DNA of 64,000 nucleotides, taken from NCBI RefSeq assembly GCF_004341245.1, contig NZ_SLWY01000015.1:81430-145429 (forward strand), written 5' to 3'. This stretch comes from Plasticicumulans lactativorans (GTDB taxonomy: Bacteria; Pseudomonadota; Gammaproteobacteria; Competibacterales; Competibacteraceae). Made by a program: the position numbers and the translations under genes. Below are positions 17,584 through 26,689 of this stretch, piece after piece. Each line of letters begins with the position of its first letter. Positions within the stretch are counted from its first letter, which is position 1. The notes beneath the pieces are model-generated. The model saw only the letters and a program-made list of their open reading frames with translations, was not told the origin of the DNA and searched no databases.

Positions 17584-18242
17584 GCGGCCAGTTCCTCGTA
17601 GAGCGCGACGGCCTCGTCCATGTCGTCGTAGAGGGTGAGGCAGCCGCCGCTGAGGATGGCGGCGACCTCGCAGTGCTCGCGGATGATCGACATGCTGTGG
17701 GATACCATGATCAGATCGGAGCGCGCCTTGCGCTCCTGGAAGGCTTCACGGCATTTCTTCTGGAAGCGCCTGTCGCCAACACCGATGATTTCATCGACGA
17801 GATAGCACTCGAAGTCGATCGCCATGCTCAGTGCGAAGGCGAGCCGCCCCTTCATGCCCGAGGAGTACGTCCGCACCGGCATGCGCAGGTAGCTGCCGAG
17901 TTCAGCGAAATCCTCGACGAAGGCGGCGACACGGCCGATGTCGGCGCCGTAGATCCGGCAGATGAAACGCAGGTTCTCGACTCCGCTGAGGCTGCCGTTG
18001 AAGCCGCCCGAGAAGCCCAGCGGCCAAGACATGCGCACATTGCGGCGGATGGTGCCGGTGTCCGGCGGCTCGGTGCCGGCGATCATGCGCAGCAGCGTTG
18101 ATTTGCCGGCGCCATTGAGACCGAGGACACCGATGCTGCGGCCCCGCGGAATCACGAGATCGGTGCGTGCCAGGATTCGCTTGGCACCTTCGCGATTGCG
18201 GAAGGCCTTGGACACGCCGCGGAACTCGACCATGGATTTCAT
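17580..18242 (-). CDS. kpsT: Capsule polysaccharide ABC transporter ATP-binding protein KpsT
   Basis: The protein has Walker A GLNGAGKSTLLRMIAG, the signature YSSGMKGRLAFALSMA, Walker B ECYLVDE with GVGDRRF after it, and the switch histidine in MVSHSM. At 220 residues and starting MKSMVEFRGVSKAFR it matches KpsT, and not the longer Wzt proteins that have a carbohydrate-binding tail. It powers export of the finished glycolipid through KpsM. The ATG overlaps the kpsM stop by four bases. The frame remains open far upstream, but that part is the shadow of kpsM. Confidence 0.95.
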   Translation of the reverse strand: MKSMVEFRGVSKAFRNREGAKRILARTDLVIPRGRSIGVLGLNGAGKSTLLRMIAGTEPPDTGTIRRNVRMSWPLGFSGGFNGSLSGVENLRFICRIYGADIGRVAAFVEDFAELGSYLRMPVRTYSSGMKGRLAFALSMAIDFECYLVDEIIGVGDRRFQKKCREAFQERKARSDLIMVSHSMSIIREHCEVAAILSGGCLTLYDDMDEAVALYEELAA

Positions 18243-19033
18243 GCCTGCATCGCCTTGCGGCGGGAGACACGCTCGGCAGCGAGCCCGAGGAAGCACAGCA
18301 CGAGCGTCCAAGCGAGCACGTAGGCCCGATCGAGGTGCTGGGTGTCGAAGCCCGGGAAGAAGCCCGAGCGCAGCCACTCGATCAGATGCAGCAACGGATT
18401 CCACAGCAGCCAGTCGCGCGCCGGCTGCGGCAGGTTGGCTGCCGTATAGAAGACGCCCGAGAAGAAGTACAGCGGCCGCATGACCGCGCTGAATACCTTG
18501 GCATACGCCGGCAGGTAAGCAGCGATCGCCGCATTGAGCATCCCGAAACCGCCCCCCAGGAACATGAGCGTGGTCAGCGCAGCGAGCACCTCGAGCGGAC
18601 GTGATGGCAGCGCCACCCGGCCGGTCGCGGCAAGCCCGAGCAGCAGCACGACCAAGACCAGCACCATCGTCGCCGCCTCCAGCACGATACGGGCCAGCAT
18701 CAGATCGAGCGGTGTCACCTGCGGATAGCCGAGCAGCGCCAGATTGCCGCTCACGGCATTCATCACGCGCGCAGCGAGGTTCCTGAACATCAGCCAAGGC
18801 ACGATGCCGGTGACGAAAAACAGCCACAATTCGCCGCTGACGGGCGAGCGTCGTCCCAGTGCGGTGAACATCAGCAGCAGGACACCGATCTGGAGCAGGG
18901 GTTCGGCCAGCGCCCACAGATAACCCAGCCGGTGTTTGCCGAAACGCGTGCGCGTCTCGCGCAGGATCACGGCCAGGATCACGCGCCCCTGGACCTGCAG
19001 CGCCTGCCCAACGACGTGGGCGTCTATCGTCAT
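18239..19033 (-). CDS. kpsM: Capsule polysaccharide ABC transporter permease KpsM
   Basis: This is an ABC-2 type permease of 264 residues. It has the amphipathic N-terminus VILAVILRETRTRFGKHRLG, the family segment YLWALAEPLLQIGVLLLMF, several further membrane helices and the re-entrant motif MRPLYFFSGVFYTAANLP. The ATG at 19033 overlaps the stop of the upstream lipoprotein gene in ATGA, which decides the start; a longer opening inside the lipoprotein gene is ignored. It forms the inner-membrane pore with KpsT. Confidence 0.94.
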   Translation of the reverse strand: MTIDAHVVGQALQVQGRVILAVILRETRTRFGKHRLGYLWALAEPLLQIGVLLLMFTALGRRSPVSGELWLFFVTGIVPWLMFRNLAARVMNAVSGNLALLGYPQVTPLDLMLARIVLEAATMVLVLVVLLLGLAATGRVALPSRPLEVLAALTTLMFLGGGFGMLNAAIAAYLPAYAKVFSAVMRPLYFFSGVFYTAANLPQPARDWLLWNPLLHLIEWLRSGFFPGFDTQHLDRAYVLAWTLVLCFLGLAAERVSRRKAMQA

Positions 19034-19410
19034 CGGCCGATCGTGTTGGCGAGGATGGAGCGCGGCATACGCCAGCCTTCCGGTGTCGCGCAGGCGACGC
19101 GCAGCTGCTGCGCGGCACCGGGCCCCGCTGCTGGCGCCGACACCCGGAGTCGACGGCATTCGCGGCCGCTGGCCGAGGTGTAACGCTCACCGGCGGTGAC
19201 ACGTACCCTCTGGCCGTCGAACGCCAGCGTACGCGACTCGCCGACCAGGGCGTTGGCGAGGAAACCGTCCACGCCAGCATCCGCAGACGCCGGGTCGCCG
19301 CCCACAGGCGGCGCCGACGCCGTGGTCATGGCCTGTGGATCCGTTGCGAAGGCACATCCGCCTAAGGCAGCGGCCATGGCAAGACACAGAATGCTGCGGA
19401 ACACGATCAT
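19030..19410 (-). CDS. Small lipoprotein, 17-kDa surface-antigen-like C-terminus
   Basis: The protein starts MIVFRSILCLAMAAALGGC, a lipoprotein signal with the lipobox Leu-Gly-Gly-Cys. The mature part has LVGESRTLAFDGQRVRV, YTSASGRECRRL and VACATPEGWRM. The paired cysteines in GRxCR and ACxxxxGW resemble the C-terminal domain of 17-kDa antigen (RT0821/Lpp0805-type) proteins. The function is unknown. Its 4-base overlap with kpsM makes it the first gene of the capsule export unit and suggests a role in capsule assembly at the outer membrane, which is inference. An earlier in-frame start is possible but would place residues before the signal peptide. Confidence 0.72.
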   Translation of the reverse strand: MIVFRSILCLAMAAALGGCAFATDPQAMTTASAPPVGGDPASADAGVDGFLANALVGESRTLAFDGQRVRVTAGERYTSASGRECRRLRVSAPAAGPGAAQQLRVACATPEGWRMPRSILANTIGR

Positions 19411-19683
19411 TGTCCTGAATGCGAATAAGCCCGGCACACTCATCCGCCGGCCAGCTCGATCAACCACGAGGGCATCGCGCCCGTAGCGACCTCGCCAATC
19501 TTCGCCTGATCTTCGTTGCTGTGGATTTGCTGCCCTCGGCCGGTACAGTCCCGGAACTGAGGAAAGTCAGGATGCATCAAGGGAGCGATACGCTAGCACA
19601 GCTTGAGACGATTCGACACGATCCGTCGCGTCACGACAGCAAACGCACACGCCTGAGCGCCGCCTCACGGGTATCGGCGCAGT

Positions 19684-20490
<807 letters not shown>

Positions 20491-20576
20491 GACCGCCACT
20501 CCTTACCCCGAATGAAAGGTTACTCGTCGCCATGAATTATGACGCAATGCACCATAGAAAACCGGATTCGGGCACC

Positions 20577-20606
20577 AAAAACAACAGGCGACCCCGAAGG
20601 GTCGCC
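20577..20606 (-). terminator. Rho-independent terminator of the rpsP-rimM-trmD-rplS operon
   Basis: On the minus strand an 8-bp perfect stem (GGCGACCC / GGGTCGCC) with a TTCG tetraloop is followed by TGTTGTTTTT. It begins about 40 bases after the rplS stop. The stable UUCG loop and T-rich tail make this a strong intrinsic terminator. Confidence 0.92.
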
Positions 20607-20645
20607 CGTGCTTGCAAGAATTGACAGCGGCGGAACGCTGGCGCG

Positions 20646-20993
20646 TCAGGAGAGCTTCTCGCGGATGCGCGCGGCCTTGCCCTCGAGACCGCGCAGGTAA
20701 TAGAGCTTGGCCCGGCGCACGTCACCGCGACGCTTGACGACGATCTCGGCGACGCTCGGGCTGTAGGTCTGGAACACGCGCTCGACGCCTTCGCCGTGCG
20801 AGATCTTGCGCACGGTGAACGCCGAGTTGAGCCCGCGGTTACGGCGGGCGATGACCACGCCCTCGAAGGCCTGCAGGCGCTCGCGGTTGCCTTCCTTCAC
20901 CTTGACCTGCACGATCACGGTGTCTCCCGGTCCGAAGTCCGGGATCTCCTTGGTGATCGCCTCGCGTTCCAACTGTTCGATGATGTTGCTCAT
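20646..20993 (-). CDS. rplS: 50S ribosomal protein L19
   Basis: The protein starts [20 protein letters not shown] and contains [39 protein letters not shown] and a C-terminal [18 protein letters not shown], all diagnostic of bL19. L19 sits at the subunit interface of the ribosome. AGGAG lies six bases before the ATG at 20993; a TTG two codons earlier is in frame but not supported. It follows trmD by two bases and ends the four-gene operon. Confidence 0.97.
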   Translation of the reverse strand: MSNIIEQLEREAITKEIPDFGPGDTVIVQVKVKEGNRERLQAFEGVVIARRNRGLNSAFTVRKISHGEGVERVFQTYSPSVAEIVVKRRGDVRRAKLYYLRGLEGKAARIREKLS

Positions 20994-20995
20994 GT

Positions 20996-21790
20996 TCAAC
21001 TCCTGTGAGGATCCGGTGACGCCCGGCCGATGTCGCCGGGCGCCTGCAAAGCCTGTTCATGTTCCCGCCGGAACTCGTCCAGCAGCGCCCGCCTCTGCGC
21101 GTCCAACCCGACGCCGGCCAGCAGTTCCGGACGTCGCAGCCAGGTGCGACCGAGCGCCTGCTTCAACCGCCAGCGCGCGATCGCCGCGTGGTCGCCCGAC
21201 AACAGCACCCCCGGCACCTGCCGCCCGTCGATCGCCTCGGGCCGCGTGTAGTGCGGACAGTCCAGCAGCCCGTCGGCGAATGAATCCTGCTCGGCCGAAG
21301 CCGCGTTGCCGAGCACCCCGGGCGCCAGCCGGGCGACGGCGTCGATAATCACGGCCGCCGCCAGTTCGCCCCCCGACAGCACGTAATCGCCGATCGACCA
21401 TTCCTCGTCGATCTCGGCCTCGATCAGCCGCTCGTCGATGCCTTCGTAGCGCCCGCAGACCAGCAGCAGCGCCGGCTCCCGCGCCAGTTCCCGCACCCCC
21501 GCCTGGTCTAGGCGCCGCCCCTGCGGGCTCAGGTAGATGCTCCGGGCCCGCTGCGGCGACGCGGCTCGCGCAGCGTCAATCGCATCGCGCAGTGGCTGCA
21601 CCTTCATCAGCATTCCGGGGCCGCCGCCGTAGGGCCGGTCGTCCACCGTCTGGTGCCGATCATGGGTGTAGTCCCGCGGGTTCCAGCACGCCACCTCGAT
21701 CAGGCCGCGAACCGCCCCCCGCCCGGTCACGCCGCAGCCCAGCAGCGCCGCGATGAACTCGGGGAACAGCGTGACAACATCGATCCGCAT
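20996..21790 (-). CDS. trmD: tRNA (guanine-37-N1)-methyltransferase TrmD
   Basis: The protein starts [20 protein letters not shown], the SPOUT-fold opening of TrmD, and has [31 protein letters not shown] and the knot motif [15 protein letters not shown]. It methylates G37 of tRNAs reading CNN codons and prevents frameshifting. The gene order rpsP-rimM-trmD-rplS is conserved. The rplS ribosome binding site lies inside its 3' end. Confidence 0.97.
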   Translation of the reverse strand: MRIDVVTLFPEFIAALLGCGVTGRGAVRGLIEVACWNPRDYTHDRHQTVDDRPYGGGPGMLMKVQPLRDAIDAARAASPQRARSIYLSPQGRRLDQAGVRELAREPALLLVCGRYEGIDERLIEAEIDEEWSIGDYVLSGGELAAAVIIDAVARLAPGVLGNAASAEQDSFADGLLDCPHYTRPEAIDGRQVPGVLLSGDHAAIARWRLKQALGRTWLRRPELLAGVGLDAQRRALLDEFRREHEQALQAPGDIGRASPDPHRS

Positions 21791-21797
21791 GTCGCGG

Positions 21798-22334
21798 TCA
21801 GAAGTCCGCGTCCCAGTCGACCTTCATCACGCCGGCCGCCAGGTCGACGGACTGCACCACCCGTCCGCTCAGGAACGGCAGCAGGCGTTCACGCTCGCCC
21901 TTGACCACCAGTACATCGTTGGCGCCGGTCGCGAAGAGATGGTCGACCACGCCCAACGCCACCCCTTCGAGGTTGATCACGCGCAGCCCTTCGAGGTCGG
22001 CCCAGTAGTATTCGCCGGGACGCGCGGGTGGCAGTTGCGAGCGCCGGATCGCGATGTCGCTGCCGAGCAGGGCCGCTGCCGCATCGCGATCGGCGATGCC
22101 CTCGAAGCGCAGCACCACACCCTTGCCGTGCGCCCGACCTGCGGCCACCGTGTAGGGACGCCATCCGCCACCGATGTCGAGATGGAGCGGCGAGTAGCCG
22201 AGGATGCCTTCGCGCGGCTCGGTATGCGAATACACCTTCACCCAGCCCTGCACGCCGTACAGGCCCGACACCCGCCCCAGCACGACCCAGTCGCGGGAGG
22301 TGGCGGCCGACGCAGTGGCCTCGGACACCGGCAA
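21798..22334 (-). CDS. rimM: Ribosome maturation factor RimM
   Basis: The N-terminal domain has [20 protein letters not shown] and the C-terminal PRC-barrel has [16 protein letters not shown] and [17 protein letters not shown], as in RimM. It assists 30S maturation near S19. The start is uncertain: the frame opens at a TTG at 22334 with a GTG two codons later, no ATG lies near the conserved N-terminus, and no strong ribosome binding site is visible. It probably relies on translational coupling with rpsP, whose stop lies 7 bases upstream. Confidence 0.95.
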   Translation of the reverse strand: MPVSEATASAATSRDWVVLGRVSGLYGVQGWVKVYSHTEPREGILGYSPLHLDIGGGWRPYTVAAGRAHGKGVVLRFEGIADRDAAAALLGSDIAIRRSQLPPARPGEYYWADLEGLRVINLEGVALGVVDHLFATGANDVLVVKGERERLLPFLSGRVVQSVDLAAGVMKVDWDADF

Positions 22335-22341
22335 ACCCGTG

Positions 22342-22590
22342 TCAGGCCGCAGCGGCCTGCTCTTTGATCAGAGCGGCGACGCGATCGGAGGTCTGAGCAC
22401 CCTGGCCCTGCCAGTAGGCGACCCGCTCGCTGTCGAGGCTCAGGCGCGCCTCGGCACCCTTCGCAACCGGGTTGAAGAACCCCAGGCGCTCAATGTAACG
22501 GCCGTCGCGGCGATTGCGGCTGTCGGTAACGACCACGTGGTAAAACGGGCGCTTCTTCGCGCCGCCACGAGCCAGGCGAATGGTGACCAT
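22342..22590 (-). CDS. rpsP: 30S ribosomal protein S16
   Basis: The 82-residue protein starts [20 protein letters not shown] and continues [20 protein letters not shown], which is bS16. It is the first gene of the rpsP-rimM-trmD-rplS operon. AGAGGA lies five bases before the ATG. Confidence 0.97.
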   Translation of the reverse strand: MVTIRLARGGAKKRPFYHVVVTDSRNRRDGRYIERLGFFNPVAKGAEARLSLDSERVAYWQGQGAQTSDRVAALIKEQAAAA

Positions 22591-22657
22591 GTCGATCCTC
22601 TTGCGATTCAGGGGTGAGGCGAGGCCGCCAGCGGGCGGCCTTCGAGAAAAGCCGCGG

Positions 22658-22685
22658 ATTGTACGCGAATTTTCGCAGGCCTCAA
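22658..22685 (-). promoter_or_regulatory. Sigma-70-type promoter of the rpsP operon
   Basis: On the minus strand TTGAGG and TACAAT are separated by 16 bases, about 70 bases before the rpsP start. A 7-bp hairpin with an AGCG loop (22623-22640) lies in the resulting leader and might modulate expression. The promoter assignment rests on sequence similarity only. Confidence 0.65.
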
Positions 22686-22738
22686 GGTATCGCCCGAGAT
22701 CGCGGTCGGGCCACGGTGCGGCCAGCCCCGTCGTGCAC

Positions 22739-24121
22739 TCACTTGAACGGCGGCAGGCCGCCGCCGCCGAGCCCGCCGATCGGCAGCTTGCCCTTGAGCC
22801 CCTTCATCATCTTCATCAGGCCGCCGCCGGACATCTTCTTCATCATCCGCTGCATCTCGCTGAACTGCTTCAGCAATTTGTTGACGTCCTGCACCTGGGT
22901 GCCCGAGCCGAGCGCGATACGCCGCTTGCGCGAGCCGTTGATCACGTCCGGATAGCGCCGCTCCTGCGGCGTCATCGAATTGATCATCGCGATCAGGCGC
23001 TTGATCTGGCGGTCATCGGCCTGCTGCTTGACCGCCTCCGGCACGTTGCTCATACCCGGCAGCTTGTCCAGCAGACCGGCCATGCCCCCCATGTTCATCA
23101 TCTGTTCGAGCTGCTCGCGGAAATCCTCGAAGTCGAAGCCCTTGCCCTTCTTGACCTTCTCGGCAAGCTTGAGGGCCTTGTCCTTGTCGACCTTGCGCTC
23201 GACCTCCTCGACCAGGCTCAGCACGTCCCCCATGCCGAGGATGCGCGAGGCCAGACGGTCGGGATGAAAGGGTTCGAGCGCAGCGGTCTTCTCGCCGACG
23301 CCGAGGAACTTGATCGGCTTGCCGGTGATCTGGCGGATCGACAGGGCCGCGCCACCGCGGGCGTCACCGTCGGCCTTGGTGAGGATCACGCCGGTGAGCG
23401 GCAGCGCCTCGTCGAAGGCCCGCGCCGTGTTGGCGGCATCCTGGCCGGTCATGCTGTCGACCACGAACAGGGTCTCGACCGGCTTCAGCGCCGCGTGCAG
23501 GCGGCGCGCCTCGTCCATCATCTCGGCGTCGATCGCGAGACGGCCGGCGGTGTCGACCAGCAGCACGTCGAAGAAATGACGGCGTGCGTGGTCCAGCGCC
23601 GCCTGCGCGATCGCCACCGGCTGCTGCCCGGCCGCGCTGGGGAAGCACTCGACCTGAACCTCGCGGGCAAGCGTTTCGAGCTGCTTGATCGCGGCCGGAC
23701 GGTAGACGTCGCAACTCACCACCAGCACCTTCTTCTTCTCGCGTTCGCGCAGCAGGCGCGCGAGCTTGGCGGTACTGGTGGTCTTGCCCGAACCCTGCAG
23801 GCCGGCCAGCAGCACCACCGCCGGCGGCTGCGCCCGCAGATCGAGCGCCGAGTTGGCCGCGCCCATCAGGGCGACCAGTTCCTCGTTGACGATCTTGACC
23901 AGCACCTGCCCCGGCGACAGGGCGGTCATCACTTCCTGCCCGACGGCCCGGGTGCGTATCTGCTCGATGAAGCTGCGCACCACCGGCAGCGCGACATCGG
24001 CCTCGAGCAGCGCCATGCGCACTTCGCGCAGCGCATCCTTGATGTTGTCCTCGGTCAGGCGGGCCTGCCCACGCAGATGTTTGACGGTGCGCAGCAGGCG
24101 CTCGCTGAGATGCTCGAACAT
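22739..24121 (-). CDS. ffh: Signal recognition particle protein Ffh (SRP54)
   Basis: The protein starts [20 protein letters not shown] (N domain). The G domain has [43 protein letters not shown] and [13 protein letters not shown]. The M domain is rich in methionine ([51 protein letters not shown]). Ffh binds 4.5S RNA and signal sequences and targets proteins to the membrane through FtsY. The start is set at 24121, where the N domain begins; the open frame upstream is non-coding. It is divergent from the CcsA-family gene, sharing a 156-base intergenic region. Confidence 0.97.
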   Translation of the reverse strand: MFEHLSERLLRTVKHLRGQARLTEDNIKDALREVRMALLEADVALPVVRSFIEQIRTRAVGQEVMTALSPGQVLVKIVNEELVALMGAANSALDLRAQPPAVVLLAGLQGSGKTTSTAKLARLLREREKKKVLVVSCDVYRPAAIKQLETLAREVQVECFPSAAGQQPVAIAQAALDHARRHFFDVLLVDTAGRLAIDAEMMDEARRLHAALKPVETLFVVDSMTGQDAANTARAFDEALPLTGVILTKADGDARGGAALSIRQITGKPIKFLGVGEKTAALEPFHPDRLASRILGMGDVLSLVEEVERKVDKDKALKLAEKVKKGKGFDFEDFREQLEQMMNMGGMAGLLDKLPGMSNVPEAVKQQADDRQIKRLIAMINSMTPQERRYPDVINGSRKRRIALGSGTQVQDVNKLLKQFSEMQRMMKKMSGGGLMKMMKGLKGKLPIGGLGGGGLPPFK

Positions 24122-24277
24122 GACGGCTCCGCGTGAATCGGCGCTGGGAGAGGGCGTGTGAGTATATCTCCGCCGCACCCGGACGGCGGGGGCCGGCGCA
24201 TTTTCCCCGCAGCGCTGGCAAGCGTCGAAAGGGGGGATATACCATCGCAACCTGCCCCGTTCGACCGGTTTCCCCGC

Positions 24278-25087
24278 ATGTACAGTTCCGCGCTCGGCAG
24301 CCTCGCCGCCCTGCTTTACCTGGCCACCGGTGCCTGGCTCGGCGTACGGCTGGCACGCACCGGACAGGCCCACCAACCGGGCAAGCTGGGAGCCCTGTTC
24401 ATCGGGCTCGCCGCACTCGCGCTGCACACCCTCGTCCTCGGACAGACGGTGGTCCTGCCAACCGGCCTCAACCTTGCCTTCTTCAACGCGCTGTCGCTGT
24501 CCGGCTGGCTGATGGCAGTCCTGCTGCTCGGCGCTTCGCTGGTGCGGCCACTCGAGAACGTCGGCATCGTGCTGCTGCCGTTCTGCGCCGCCTCGGTGGC
24601 GCTGGCACTGGTGTTCCCGGCGACACGGATCGTTGCCGAGGCCCGCCAGTGGCGCATCGAGTTGCACGTGGTGGTTTCCATCCTCGCCTACGCCCTGCTC
24701 TCCCTCGCCGCGGTGCAGTCGCTGCTGCTGGCGGTGCAGGAGCGGCGGCTACGCAGCCGTCACGCCGGTGGCTTCATCCGCGGTTTTCCGCCGCTGGTGA
24801 CGATGGAGGCCCTGTTGTTCCAGATGATCGGCATCGGCTTCGCCGCACTCACCCTCGCCCTCATCTCCGGCTTCCTGTTCCTCGACGACATCTTCGCCCA
24901 GCACCTCGTGCACAAGACGGTGCTGTCGATCGCCGCGTGGCTCGTGTTCGGCACCCTGCTGTGGGGACGCGCCCGCTTCGGCTGGCGCGGCCGCACCGCC
25001 ATCCGCTGGACGCTGGGCGGCTTCCTGGTACTGGTCCTCGCCTATTTCGGCAGCAAGCTGGTCCTGGAACTGGTGCTGCGGCGCTGA
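24278..25087 (+). CDS. CcsA/YpjD-family cytochrome c assembly-like inner-membrane protein
   Basis: The 269-residue protein has about eight hydrophobic segments, starting MYSSALGSLAALLYLATGAW. Conserved histidines fall in the family positions, in IELHVVVSILAYALLSLAA and AQHLVHKTVLSIAAWLVFGT. This is the YpjD/CcsA_HemX group, related to haem-handling proteins, usually found next to ffh in proteobacteria. Its exact role is not settled. The start at 24278 is where the first membrane helix begins; the frame opens earlier at 24158 without family similarity. It is the only clear plus-strand gene in the window. Confidence 0.88.
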   Translation: MYSSALGSLAALLYLATGAWLGVRLARTGQAHQPGKLGALFIGLAALALHTLVLGQTVVLPTGLNLAFFNALSLSGWLMAVLLLGASLVRPLENVGIVLLPFCAASVALALVFPATRIVAEARQWRIELHVVVSILAYALLSLAAVQSLLLAVQERRLRSRHAGGFIRGFPPLVTMEALLFQMIGIGFAALTLALISGFLFLDDIFAQHLVHKTVLSIAAWLVFGTLLWGRARFGWRGRTAIRWTLGGFLVLVLAYFGSKLVLELVLRR

Positions 25088-25092
25088 CCGCG

Positions 25093-26484
25093 CTACGGGG
25101 ACCTACGCGGGCGGACCTGGTACAGCTGGCCAGGTTGCACCTCGGCGATACATTGCTCCAGCACGAACTGGCCCCGCACACAACTCCCGACGCGGCAGAC
25201 GCCTCGGGCAGGCCAGATCAGTTCCACCTCGTCGAACGTTCCGCACTCGGGCATCGACGGATCCACCAGGAGCGTCGGCGTCGTACCGAGGGAGGCCCGC
25301 CAGAGCGGGGCGATCCGATCCCCCGGTACGGCATCGATGGTTTTGGCGAGAACGCTGCCCTGTGCCGGACGATCGACGATCAGCGAATACATGCCGCTGC
25401 GGACATCGAGGGCATGGGACGAGGGGATGGCGGCATCCAGTTGCAGCGAGGACGTTTGCGGCCCCGCCTCGACCGATAGCAGGCTGGTCATGTCGATCCC
25501 GCTCAGGCGCGTGCGCTTCATCTGGTAGACCTGCCCGGGAAACATCCGACCGGCAACGGCGGGCAGGGTGAATTGCCCTTTCGCGCAATCGACGACTGGA
25601 AAGACCCCGCGGGCCGGCCCCAGCAGCACCACCTCGTCCGCCTGCTCACAGGACGGCGCCTTCGGATCGACCATCAGTTCGCCACGCGTACCGGCCGCCG
25701 CCCGCCACACCGGCACCATGGGATCCCCCGGCCGCAGTTGCACATCCTGCACCAGCGTCACCCACCCATCCTGCTCCCTGACGACTCTTCCGAGCAGCCC
25801 CGTGCGCGCGTTGAGTGCATAGGCTGCACCGAGCGTCCCGGCGAACGTCATGCCGGCACTACCCGGCCCTGCCTGACTGGACAGCACCGTCGCCGGATCC
25901 ACGGGCCCCAATTGAACCGGCGGATAGGGTACGGCGGCGCTCGGAACACGGTTGTGCCTGCCGGAGCGGCCGTGCACCACGACTCCCGCTTCCACCAGAC
26001 GTCCGGACACGCCCCAGTTGACCGACTGATCCGCAGGTGCGGCATTGGAGAACAAGACGTGCAGCGTCTGTCCACCGAGCACCGGAACCGGCGTGACGAA
26101 CGAGGCATAACCATGAGAAGGCGAACGCAGTTGCAGCGTTCGCAGAGTCGAGAGTGTCCGTTGGCCGTTCACCGAACCTTCGATGAGCAGTGCCATCAGG
26201 AATTGGTCACCCGGCAACGGATCGGACTCGACGAACAGGTCCGTGAGGAGCAGGGTCTTGTCGGCCGGCACCGTGTAGGGCAGCGACGAGGGAACCAGGG
26301 GGTCCGATGGAGGGTTCCATATCTGCGCCGGTGTATCCGCATGGCCGATCCCGATGCCGAAGGAACCGCCGGCTGAAAACACCCATTCACCCTGCCGTGA
26401 CGACCACCACAGATAAATCAGGAGCAGCAGCGGGATGCCCACCAGACAAGCCATCGCCATCTTGAAGTAAGGCAGCTCCCGCAT
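25093..26484 (-). CDS. Membrane-anchored protein with two copies of a C-terminal module, function unknown
   Basis: A single N-terminal membrane segment (MAMACLVGIPLLLLIYLWW) is followed by a beta-rich, presumably periplasmic region. Two homologous modules then occur in tandem. The first carries LRPGDPMVPVWRAAAGT, LMVDPKAPSCEQADEVVLLG, PARGVFPVVDCAKGQFTLP and PGQVYQMKRTR. The second carries VPGDRIAPLWRASLGTT, LLVDPSMPECGTFDEVELIW, PARGVCRVGSCVRGQFVLEQ and PGQLYQVRPRR. Each has matched cysteines that could form disulfides. I do not recognise the family. It converges on the CcsA-family gene with a 5-base gap, and the dehydratase gene lies upstream. The ATG at 26484 is preferred to the TTG that opens the frame at 26523; this choice is uncertain. 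Confidence 0.68.
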   Translation of the reverse strand: MRELPYFKMAMACLVGIPLLLLIYLWWSSRQGEWVFSAGGSFGIGIGHADTPAQIWNPPSDPLVPSSLPYTVPADKTLLLTDLFVESDPLPGDQFLMALLIEGSVNGQRTLSTLRTLQLRSPSHGYASFVTPVPVLGGQTLHVLFSNAAPADQSVNWGVSGRLVEAGVVVHGRSGRHNRVPSAAVPYPPVQLGPVDPATVLSSQAGPGSAGMTFAGTLGAAYALNARTGLLGRVVREQDGWVTLVQDVQLRPGDPMVPVWRAAAGTRGELMVDPKAPSCEQADEVVLLGPARGVFPVVDCAKGQFTLPAVAGRMFPGQVYQMKRTRLSGIDMTSLLSVEAGPQTSSLQLDAAIPSSHALDVRSGMYSLIVDRPAQGSVLAKTIDAVPGDRIAPLWRASLGTTPTLLVDPSMPECGTFDEVELIWPARGVCRVGSCVRGQFVLEQCIAEVQPGQLYQVRPRRSP

Positions 26485-26662
26485 CCCCGGCACCGCTCCG
26501 CCCTCATTGTCTACGATGAGCAATCCAATAATGGCCTCCCTGCATGGCGTCGCGACTCACGGGGGAATGATCGAAGACGCCATCCGCGTCCATGTTCACG
26601 CATGCCCGAACAAGGTCAACATGTCGAATCACCGGCCCCGGCAGGCCGTTTCCGACGCCGGC

Positions 26663-26689
26663 CGCCACTCGGCCAACGTCCGAGTGGCG
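26663..26689 (-). terminator. Hairpin just after the WbpM/CapD-type gene
   Basis: A perfect 10-bp stem (CGCCACTCGG / CCGAGTGGCG) with a 7-base loop starts directly at the stop codon of the dehydratase gene. There is no T tract after it on the minus strand, so it could be a Rho-assisted stop or an mRNA-stabilising hairpin and not a classical terminator. Confidence 0.45.

Noticed and set aside
22580..24136. 518-codon plus-strand open frame opposite ffh
   Set aside because: Antisense shadow of ffh; its translation is rich in Arg, His and Leu without domains.
24122..24667. N-terminal extension of Ffh implied by the open frame up to 24667
   Set aside because: Ffh similarity begins at MFEHLSERL (24121). 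The upstream part is antisense to the CcsA-family gene and has no homology.
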